Below, in pieces: positions 23,033 through 29,044 of a stretch of DNA of 40,348 nt (within the stretch, counting starts at the first letter, position 1; every line of letters begins with the position of its first letter). Origin of the DNA: Thermoleophilaceae bacterium (GTDB lineage Bacteria; Actinomycetota; Thermoleophilia; Solirubrobacterales; Thermoleophilaceae). Both the position numbers and the translations under genes were made by a program. The stretch spans positions 1 to 40,348 of the forward strand of contig DASUWY010000003.1 in assembly GCA_036378175.1 (NCBI GenBank). The letters are read 5' to 3'. Below the pieces are notes generated by a model. The model saw only the letters and a list, made by a program, of their open reading frames with translations. It made no database searches and was not told the origin of the DNA.

Positions 23033-23055
23033 ACGTGGCTTCGGTGAAGCCACGT
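23033..23055. promoter_or_regulatory. Perfect palindrome upstream of pntAA (possible operator or leader hairpin)
   Basis: ACGTGGCTTC (23033-23042) and GAAGCCACGT (23046-23055) are exact reverse complements around a 3-nt GGT. It lies 42 bp upstream of the pntAA start. Either a regulator-binding site or a stable mRNA hairpin; sequence alone does not separate the two. Confidence 0.5.
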
Positions 23056-23136
23056 GGGGGAGGGCTTTGGGATCCGCCGTCCGTCGTGCCGTGGATACGC
23101 CTCCGTCGCGCGGCCGCTTACGGCAGCAATGAGGGG

Positions 23137-23319
23137 TGTGCCAGGCCGCCTCGCCCAGCCGTGCTGTCCCATCTAGCTCTTCTCCCGGAACACCTGGATG
23201 GGATGGCACAACCGAATGCCCATCTCCCGCCGCCCGTTACTGCTCTGTCCGGGCGCTGCCGGAGGGCGGCGGCGCAGGCACGGAGCTAGCGCTCCCTACT
23301 CCGTACCCCGACGCCGCCC
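23137..23319. ncRNA. Possible structured RNA or leader element in the pnt-kor gap
   Basis: Stem set 1: TGTGCC (23137-23142) with GGCACA (23205-23210), enclosing TCCCATC (23167-23173) with GATGGGA (23197-23203). Stem set 2: GGGCGGCG (23264-23271) with CGCCGCCC (23312-23319), enclosing GGAGC (23282-23286) with GCTCC (23291-23295) over a TAGC tetraloop. I could not match it to RNase P, SRP, tmRNA or a riboswitch class I know. Strand is undetermined. Confidence 0.3.
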
Positions 23320-23385
23320 CCGGTCAGCGATCGTACATAGGGGGCCCCACATGAAAAAGCCGCTCTGCACCGCCGAGGTCGGGGT

Positions 23386-23414
23386 TACACTGGATAAGTG
23401 CGAGTGATTCGCAC
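23386..23414 (+). promoter_or_regulatory. Candidate korA -10 box and adjacent inverted repeat
   Basis: TACACT (23386-23391) resembles a -10 element; no clear -35 is seen at the matching distance. Just downstream, GTGCGA (23398-23403) and TCGCAC (23409-23414) form a 6-bp inverted repeat close to the expected transcription start, a possible operator. The GTG start of korA is at 23427. Confidence 0.35.
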
Positions 23415-23426
23415 CCTGGCTCAACC

Positions 23427-25265
23427 GTGACAAAGGCAGTCGAAGAGAGGGAACGCGTAGTCGTCCGATTCGCGGGCGACTCTGGCGATGGAATGCAGCT
23501 CGCGGGCAGCCGCTTCACGGATGCCACCGCGATGCTCGGCAACGACCTCGCCACGCTGCCGGACTTCCCCGCCGAGATTCGCGCGCCCGCAGGCACGCTG
23601 CACGGGGTCTCCGCCTTCCAGATCCACTTCGCCTCGCGCGACATCCTCACGCCCGGCGATCACCCCAACGTGCTGGTGGCGATGAACCCCGCCGCGCTCA
23701 AGACCAACCTCGGCGCGCTCGAGAAGGGCGGCACGATCGTCGCCAACGAGGACGCCTTCACCGACAACAACCTGCGCAAGGCGGGCTACGCGGCCAACCC
23801 GCTCGAGGACGGGTCGCTCGACGACTACCAGCTCTTCCGCGTCCCGATGACCACGATGACGGTGCGCGCCACCGAGGGCATCGAGGGCATCATGCCCAAG
23901 GACCAGCAGCGCACGAAGAACGTGTTCGCGCTCGGCCTGCTCTCGTGGATGTACGGCCGACCGACCGAGATCACGGTCGAGTGGATCGAGAAGAAGTTCG
24001 CCGGCAACCCCGGCATCCGCGACGCCAATCTGAACGCCTTCCGCGCGGGCTACAACTTCGGCGAGACCGCCGAGCTCCTCGCCGTGCATTACGAGGTGAA
24101 GCCGGCGCCCGTCGAGCCCGGCACGTACCGCAACATCAACGGCACGAGCGCCACGGCGATGGGACTCATCGCGGCCAGCGTGAAGAGCGGCCTGCGCATG
24201 GTCTACGCGAGCTACCCCATCACGCCGGCCTCAGAGCTCCTGCACGAGCTGTCGCGGCACAAGCGCTTCGGGATCCGCACGATGCAGGCGGAGGACGAGA
24301 TCGCGGCCGCCGGGATGGTCGTGGGGGCGGCCTTCGGCGGTTCGCTGGGCGTCACCGCATCGAGCGGCCCGGGGCTCGACCTGAAGGCGGAGACGATCGG
24401 CCTCGGCGTGATGCTCGAGCTGCCCATGGTGATCGTGGACGTACAGCGGGCCGGCCCGTCCACCGGCATGCCGACGAAGACCGAGCAGGGCGACCTCATG
24501 CTCGCCATGTACGGGCGCCACGGCGAGTCGCCGCTGCCGATCGTGGCGGCCTACACGCCGGGCCAGTGCTTCGACGCCGCGATCGAGGCCGTGCGCATCG
24601 CCGTGAAGTACCGCACCCCGGTGATCCTCCTCACCGACACGTTCCTCGCCAACTCGTCCGAGCCGTGGCGGCTGCCCGACGTGTCTCAGATTCCGCCGAT
24701 CGATCCGAACTTCGCCACCGAGCCCAACGGCGAGGACGGCAGCTTCCTTCCGTACCTGCGCGACGAGAACCTCGCCCGCCCGTGGGCGATTCCCGGCACG
24801 CCCGGGCTGCGGCACCGCATCGGCGGGCTCGAGAAGCAGCACGAGACCGGCAACATCAGCTACGACCCCACCAACCACGCACTCATGACGCGCCTGCGCG
24901 CGGAGAAGGTCGCGAAGGTGGCCGATGACATGCCGCCGCTGGAGGTGGATCACGAGGACGGCGCCGAGGTGCTCGTCCTGGGCTGGGGGTCGAGTTACGG
25001 GTCGATTCGAGCGGCCGTGCGGCGGGTGCGCATGAAGGGGAAGAAGGTCGCGTCGGCGCATCTGTTCCATCTCCATCCGCTGCCGCACGACCTTGGCGAC
25101 GTGCTGCGCTCCTACAGGAAGGTGATCGTCCCTGAGATGAACATGGGTCAGCTCGTGAAGATCATCAGGGCCGAGTACCTGGTGGACGCGGAGAGCGTTA
25201 CCAAGGTGGAGGGGTTGCCCTTCTTCGCGGACGAGCTCGAAGCAGCGATTCTGGAGCACGCATGA
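23427..25265 (+). CDS. korA: 2-oxoacid:ferredoxin oxidoreductase, fused gamma/alpha subunit
   Basis: A 612-residue protein from GTG 23427. Residues about 10-190 are the gamma domain (VVRFAGDSGDGMQLAGSRF, FPAEIRAPAGTLHGVSAFQI). After a linker come the alpha Pyr domain (YASYPITPASELLHELS, MQAEDEIAAAGMVVGAAFGG, GPSTGMPTKTEQGDL) and a transketolase C-like domain (LVLGWGSSYGSIRAAV, FHLHPLPHD, VPEMNMGQLVKIIR). This is the actinobacterial 2-oxoglutarate:ferredoxin oxidoreductase arrangement, which converts 2-oxoglutarate and CoA to succinyl-CoA with reduction of ferredoxin. Substrate choice among 2-oxoacids is inferred from family. Its stop overlaps korB by ATGA. Confidence 0.94.
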   Translation: MTKAVEERERVVVRFAGDSGDGMQLAGSRFTDATAMLGNDLATLPDFPAEIRAPAGTLHGVSAFQIHFASRDILTPGDHPNVLVAMNPAALKTNLGALEKGGTIVANEDAFTDNNLRKAGYAANPLEDGSLDDYQLFRVPMTTMTVRATEGIEGIMPKDQQRTKNVFALGLLSWMYGRPTEITVEWIEKKFAGNPGIRDANLNAFRAGYNFGETAELLAVHYEVKPAPVEPGTYRNINGTSATAMGLIAASVKSGLRMVYASYPITPASELLHELSRHKRFGIRTMQAEDEIAAAGMVVGAAFGGSLGVTASSGPGLDLKAETIGLGVMLELPMVIVDVQRAGPSTGMPTKTEQGDLMLAMYGRHGESPLPIVAAYTPGQCFDAAIEAVRIAVKYRTPVILLTDTFLANSSEPWRLPDVSQIPPIDPNFATEPNGEDGSFLPYLRDENLARPWAIPGTPGLRHRIGGLEKQHETGNISYDPTNHALMTRLRAEKVAKVADDMPPLEVDHEDGAEVLVLGWGSSYGSIRAAVRRVRMKGKKVASAHLFHLHPLPHDLGDVLRSYRKVIVPEMNMGQLVKIIRAEYLVDAESVTKVEGLPFFADELEAAILEHA

Positions 25266-26305
25266 GCACCAACGGACACAGCACCCCGCTCCCGATGACG
25301 AAGAAGGACTTCTCGTCCGACCAGGAGACGCGCTGGTGCCCGGGCTGCGGGGATTACGCGATCCTCGCCACGGTCCAGTCGCTCATGCCGGAGCTGGGCG
25401 TGCCGCCCGAGCGGACGGTGTTCATCTCTGGCATCGGCTGCGCGGGACGCTTCGTCTACTACATGGACACCTACGGGATGCACGGCATCCACGGCCGCGC
25501 GCCGGCGCTGGCCACCGGGCTTGCCGTGTCGCGCCCCGAGCTGTCGGTGTGGGTTGTCACGGGCGACGGCGACTCCCTCTCCATCGGCGGCAACCATCTG
25601 ATCCATGCGCTGCGGCGCAACGTGCCGCTCAAGATCCTGCTCTTCAACAATCAGATCTACGGGCTGACGAAGGGCCAGTACTCGCCCACGAGCGAGCAGG
25701 GCAAGGTCACCAAGTCCACGCCGTTCGGCTCGCAGGACCACCCGTTCAACCCGCTCGCGCTTGCGCTCGGAGCCGAGGCCACTTTCGTGGCGCGCGCGGT
25801 GGACACCGACCGCGGCCACGTGGCCGACGTGCTGCGCGCCGCCGCCGAGCACAAGGGCGCCGCGTTCGTCGAGATCTATCAGAATTGCAACGTCTTCAAC
25901 GACGGCGCCTTCGATGCCCTGCGCGACAAGGAGCCGCGCAAGCGCAACATGATCATGCTGGAGGCCGGCAAGCCAATCCGCTTCGGCGAGGAGAACGAGC
26001 GCGGCGTGGTGCAGCGTTCCGATGGTTCTCTGGAGCTCGTGGATGTTGCGGACGTGGGGGAGGACGCGCTGGTGATTCACGACCCCGAGCACCGCGACCC
26101 GAGCCTCGCCTTTGCGCTCGCGCACCTGGCGGAGCGGCCCACCGGGCCGACGCCCGTGGGAGTGTTCCGCTCCGTGTCGCGACCCGTGTACGCCGAGGGG
26201 CTGCACGAGGAGCTCGAGGAGGCGCGAAGCAACGTGGGGGACGAGGAGCTCACAGAGCTCCTCACGGGCGGCGACGCCTGGACTGTTCCAGCCGCTGGCG
26301 CCTAG
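25262..26305 (+). CDS. korB: 2-oxoacid:ferredoxin oxidoreductase, beta subunit
   Basis: A 347-residue ThDP-binding subunit with RWCPGCGDYAILATVQSL (Cys for the [4Fe-4S] cluster), FISGIGCAGRFVYYMDTYG, and the ThDP motif GDGDSLSIGGNHLIHALRRN ending in LLFNNQIYGLTKGQYSPTS, followed by EIYQNCNVFND. It pairs with KorA, overlapped by 4 bp. The tail of about 100 residues after the core (EHRDPSLAFALAHLAERPTGPTPVGVFR) is normal for the actinobacterial form. With the divergent transhydrogenase it places ferredoxin, NADH and NADPH balance in one locus (inference). It converges on the DUF1152 gene across a hairpin and heptamer array. Confidence 0.95.
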   Translation: MSTNGHSTPLPMTKKDFSSDQETRWCPGCGDYAILATVQSLMPELGVPPERTVFISGIGCAGRFVYYMDTYGMHGIHGRAPALATGLAVSRPELSVWVVTGDGDSLSIGGNHLIHALRRNVPLKILLFNNQIYGLTKGQYSPTSEQGKVTKSTPFGSQDHPFNPLALALGAEATFVARAVDTDRGHVADVLRAAAEHKGAAFVEIYQNCNVFNDGAFDALRDKEPRKRNMIMLEAGKPIRFGEENERGVVQRSDGSLELVDVADVGEDALVIHDPEHRDPSLAFALAHLAERPTGPTPVGVFRSVSRPVYAEGLHEELEEARSNVGDEELTELLTGGDAWTVPAAGA

Positions 26306-26343
26306 CTCCTGGCAGCACGCCCGTCCGCTGGTGATGATGTTCC

Positions 26344-26378
26344 TTTTCGAGATGGTCCCAAGTTGGGACTATCGAAAA
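26344..26378. terminator. Bipartite hairpin after korB
   Basis: An inner stem GTCCCAA (26355-26361) / TTGGGAC (26363-26369), extended by GAT/ATC and an outer TTTTC (26344-26348) / GAAAA (26374-26378). The outer arms provide a T-run/A-run on either side, as in a bidirectional intrinsic terminator between the convergent korB and DUF1152 genes. It shares the TTGGGAC core with the hairpin at 553-589. Confidence 0.7.
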
Positions 26379-26391
26379 TGAACGCGCCAGT

Positions 26392-26426
26392 CCTATGACC
26401 TATGACCTATGACCGATGCCCTATGA
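26392..26426. repeat. Heptamer tandem repeat array C (CCTATGN)
   Basis: Five consecutive 7-bp units: CCTATGA three times, CCGATGC (degenerate) and CCTATGA. The last unit supplies the TAG stop codon of the leftward DUF1152 gene (26421-26423). Located between the hairpin at 26344-26378 and that gene. Same orientation relative to the upstream leftward gene as arrays A and B. Confidence 0.88.
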
Positions 26427-27359
26427 CGCAGCCGTCTCCCGCTCCAGGTCGAGCTCAGTCCGCACACCCAGCTCGTTGAGCTTCTCGTTTGCCTCCTCCA
26501 TGCTTCCGGCGTCCATCACCGCGTTCGCCAGGCGGGCCGCGGAGGCCACGGCTGCGGCCGGGTCGAGGTAGATCGTCAGCGCACCGAGGGGCGAGAGCGG
26601 CACCTTCCGGAGGCCGCGGCGGATCTCCGCAACGCCGGTGTCGCCGCGGAAACAGCGGATCGCCATCGCGCTCGCCTCGGTGGGCACCTCCTTCACCGCG
26701 CCCTCGAGCCGGCTCGCCACCGCCTCGGTGAGGCCGCGCACGCCCGCCAGGCCGCCGGCTGCCGCCACCTCGGACACACGCGCCATCACCTCGTCCACCG
26801 TCAGCTCACCGTCGCAGGCCACGCCGAACACACCGGCGAGCACGTCGCGGCCGGACGACTGGAGGCGAGCCGCCGCGCCGAGCATCAGCGAGTCGCAGAG
26901 CGGCGACGCGAGCCCCGGCTCTGTGCCATGTGCGAGGGCATCGCCGCCCACGTCGAGCAGCACGATCAGATCGCATCCCAGGGCATCGGCCGCCTCCGCC
27001 AAGCCGTCGGCGATCGCGGCGCTGCCCGGATGCGGGTCCACCAGCACGGTGCGCTCGCCGAGGAAGCGCGCCATGTGCGATTCGGCGAACACCACGCCGT
27101 CGGCGTGCGTGTCCGGGCCGGCCATCACCACGCAGTCCGACAGCGGCTCGCCGCCTTCGATCTGGTGGATAGGCCGCGGGCCCGGCCGGGCGTCGATCAC
27201 CCGCCGCTCCCAGGTCACGCCGCCCACCACCGGCGCTGCTCCGTGGTAGAGGCGGCACGCCTCGGCGGTGGCGAGCGCGCCCACCACGTCGCCGCCTCCG
27301 CCCATGCCGATCACGAGCGGCCGCCGAGCGGCCGCCATCAGCGCCTCTGCGTCGATCAC
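26421..27359 (-). CDS. DUF1152 family protein linked to mtnA
   Basis: A 312-residue protein with an N-terminal glycine-rich motif RPLVIGMGGGGDVVGALATA and later CDLIVLLDVGGDALAHGTEPGLASPLCDSLML, the two Asp/Gly-rich signatures of DUF1152, a family seen in archaea and some bacteria without an established reaction. The Gly-rich loop suggests nucleotide or phosphate-sugar binding. The start overlaps the mtnA stop by 4 bp, so the pair is translationally coupled and the protein probably acts in the same salvage route (inference). The stop codon lies inside heptamer array C. No signal peptide or membrane segment is seen. Confidence 0.82.
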   Translation of the reverse strand: MIDAEALMAAARRPLVIGMGGGGDVVGALATAEACRLYHGAAPVVGGVTWERRVIDARPGPRPIHQIEGGEPLSDCVVMAGPDTHADGVVFAESHMARFLGERTVLVDPHPGSAAIADGLAEAADALGCDLIVLLDVGGDALAHGTEPGLASPLCDSLMLGAAARLQSSGRDVLAGVFGVACDGELTVDEVMARVSEVAAAGGLAGVRGLTEAVASRLEGAVKEVPTEASAMAIRCFRGDTGVAEIRRGLRKVPLSPLGALTIYLDPAAAVASAARLANAVMDAGSMEEANEKLNELGVRTELDLERETAAS

Positions 27360-28351
27360 GCGACCGATTGTGACCGCACCGCCTGCTCGAGCGACTGCTC
27401 GTAAGGCGGCTCGAGCACGCCCGCCTCGGTCACGATCGATGCCACGAGATCGTGCGGCGTCACGTCGAAGGCGAGGTTGAGCGCGGGGGAGCCCGCCACC
27501 ACCTCGCCCGGATCGCGCTCCTCGATCGGGATGTCAGCACCCGTGGGGGTGCGAAGGTCGATTGTGGAGAGCGGCGCCACCACATGCAGGGGTACCCCGT
27601 GGCGCTCCGCCAGAACCCCGAGTCCATACGTGCCGATCTTGTTCGCCACGTCCCCGTTGCGAGCGATTCGGTCGGCACCCACCATCACGAGGTCCACCAC
27701 GCCCTGCGCCATCAGCGCTCCAGCGCTCGAGTCCGTGACCACGCGAAAGGGGACGCCCGCCTGCTCGAGCTCCCACGCGGTGAGCCGCGCGCCCTGAAGC
27801 AGCGGCCGCGTCTCACCCACCCACACCTCGCCCACGAGGCCCGCGCGCCATGCCTCCTCGATGGCGCCGAGGGCGGTGCCGCTCCCGGCCGTGGCGAGGC
27901 CGCCCGTGTTGCAGTGCGTGTACACCCGGCTCCCGGCAGCGAACAGCCGCGAGGCGTGCGCCGCCATCAGCCGGTCGGCCTCCTCCTGGCGCCCGGCGAG
28001 ATCGTCCGCCCACGCGAGCAGCGCCTCCGCCGGATTCTCGCCTGTCTCCCCGGCACGCGCGTACACCTGGCGACCCTGCTCCACGGCCCAGCTCAGGTTC
28101 ACCGCCGTGGGGCGGCTCGACGCAAGCAGTTCGGCAGCTTTCTCGAAAGAGGCATCTGTCTGTCCCGCCGCAAGCACCAGCCCGTAGGCGGCGGCCACGC
28201 CGATCGCGGGCGCACCGCGCACGGCGAGGCGGCCGATCGCCTCGGCCACCTGCTCGGGCCGCTCGCATCGGAGCCACACCTCCTCGGCGGGGAGTCGCGT
28301 CTGGTCGAGGAGCTCGAGCCACGTGCCCGTGAAGCGCAGCGGGGACGCCAC
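27356..28351 (-). CDS. mtnA: S-methyl-5-thioribose-1-phosphate isomerase
   Basis: A 331-residue protein from GTG 28351 with the eIF2B-like isomerase fold. Key features are RLAVRGAPAIGVAAAYGLVLA, the catalytic Cys147 in VYTHCNTGGLATAGSGTALG and Asp227 in VGADRIARNGDVANKIGTY. It isomerises 5-methylthioribose-1-phosphate to the ribulose form in methionine salvage, or the 5-deoxyribose analogue in the related 5'-deoxyadenosine disposal route. No other mtn genes are in the window, so which route is used is open. It begins 1 nt after the TGA of the secreted two-repeat protein gene and overlaps the DUF1152 gene at its 3' end. Confidence 0.94.
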   Translation of the reverse strand: MASPLRFTGTWLELLDQTRLPAEEVWLRCERPEQVAEAIGRLAVRGAPAIGVAAAYGLVLAAGQTDASFEKAAELLASSRPTAVNLSWAVEQGRQVYARAGETGENPAEALLAWADDLAGRQEEADRLMAAHASRLFAAGSRVYTHCNTGGLATAGSGTALGAIEEAWRAGLVGEVWVGETRPLLQGARLTAWELEQAGVPFRVVTDSSAGALMAQGVVDLVMVGADRIARNGDVANKIGTYGLGVLAERHGVPLHVVAPLSTIDLRTPTGADIPIEERDPGEVVAGSPALNLAFDVTPHDLVASIVTEAGVLEPPYEQSLEQAVRSQSVA

Positions 28352-28352
28352 G

Positions 28353-28829
28353 TCAGTCGAGCACGAAGCCGACGGTCACGCTCACCACGAACCCGTGCTT
28401 CGAGATGAGGAAGACGGTGACCCGGTGGCCGGCTACGAAGCTCCCGACGTGGCACGTATGCGAGCCGGCGATGGTCTCGCAGCGGATGTGCCCCACCTTT
28501 GAGCGCACGGCGGTCTCCGATGACCCCACCCCCACGCCCCGCTCCGTCTTCTCACTTCGTCCGCGCGTGGAGATGCCCGTCACGTGGCGGTTGCCCTGGA
28601 ACGTGACGGTGATCGAGTGCGGGTAGACGAACTGCGTGAAGGGGCCGAAGTCGTTCATGCCCTGCCTCGTCCTGAGCGGCTGGCCGAGCGCGGCTCGCAT
28701 CTGCGTTTGGGACATGCCTAGGCGCACTCCCGCCATCCCCTTCTGCGGACGGATCACGGCCTGCGCGGGCGCGGCTGCGAGCAGGCCCAGCACGACGGCC
28801 ACGAGGATGATGCGCGTGACTGCCCTCAC
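28353..28829 (-). CDS. Secreted two-repeat (BamE/SmpA-like) hypothetical protein
   Basis: A 158-residue protein from GTG 28829 with a clear signal peptide (RIILVAVVLGLLAAAPAQA). Two short repeats GMAGVRLGMSQTQMRAALG and GVGVGSSETAVRSKVG follow, of the kind found in BamE/SmpA-like small domains where a Gly-x-Ser/Gly turn precedes a helix. Each is followed by beta strands (TQFVYPHSITVTF; VTVFLISKHGFVVSVTVGF). Two Cys (IRCETIAGSHTCHVG) may form a disulfide. Extracytoplasmic. It lies between the small membrane protein gene and mtnA in the same direction. Function unknown. Confidence 0.75.
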   Translation of the reverse strand: MRAVTRIILVAVVLGLLAAAPAQAVIRPQKGMAGVRLGMSQTQMRAALGQPLRTRQGMNDFGPFTQFVYPHSITVTFQGNRHVTGISTRGRSEKTERGVGVGSSETAVRSKVGHIRCETIAGSHTCHVGSFVAGHRVTVFLISKHGFVVSVTVGFVLD

Positions 28830-28840
28830 GCGTCTGAAAA

Positions 28841-29044
28841 TTACTCGCTGGCGGCTCGCCGGGCTAGGGCTTCGGACAGCTCTGTCCGCGCCCGCTCAAC
28901 CTCCTCGGGCGAAGTTGTGCGCTCCCGGCCCGAATCCGGCTGAGGCTCCGGCGGCGGCTGACTCTGGCGCACGCCGAGCCGTGAGGCGAGCACTCCCGCC
29001 GCCGTGAGCAGGAAGCCGGCGGTTGTTCGGCGGCCCGGCTTCAC
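28841..29044 (-). CDS. Small single-pass membrane protein coupled to the SpoIIE phosphatase
   Basis: A 67-residue protein whose GTG start (29044) overlaps the TGA stop of the large phosphatase gene (GTGA). The N-terminal basic residues and one short hydrophobic helix (TAGFLLTAAGVLASRLGV) suggest a membrane anchor. The rest is hydrophilic, with a charged helix SPEEVERARTELSEALARRA. No family recognised. Coupling suggests a stoichiometric partner of the sensor phosphatase (inference). Confidence 0.55.
   Translation of the reverse strand: MKPGRRTTAGFLLTAAGVLASRLGVRQSQPPPEPQPDSGRERTTSPEEVERARTELSEALARRAASE

Larger units (their letters stand above)
22992..23426. other. Divergent pnt-kor intergenic region with several inverted repeats (435 bp)
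   Basis: No convincing gene is seen here. The region has a 10-bp palindrome near pntAA (23033-23055). It also has a structured-looking block (23137-23319) with nested stems TGTGCC/GGCACA, TCCCATC/GATGGGA and GGGCGGCG/CGCCGCCC. Near korA there is a likely promoter with TACACT (23386-23391) and a small inverted repeat GTGCGA/TCGCAC (23398-23414). A small RNA or long regulated leader is possible. Confidence 0.5.

Noticed and set aside
23137..23319. Structured block considered as RNase P RNA, SRP RNA, tmRNA or a known riboswitch
   Set aside because: The conserved primary motifs of those classes that I know were not seen on either strand.
23136..23354. Short open frames in the pnt-kor gap considered as small genes
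   Set aside because: No ribosome-binding site, no domain, and the sequence is dominated by inverted repeats, which fits a structured non-coding region better.
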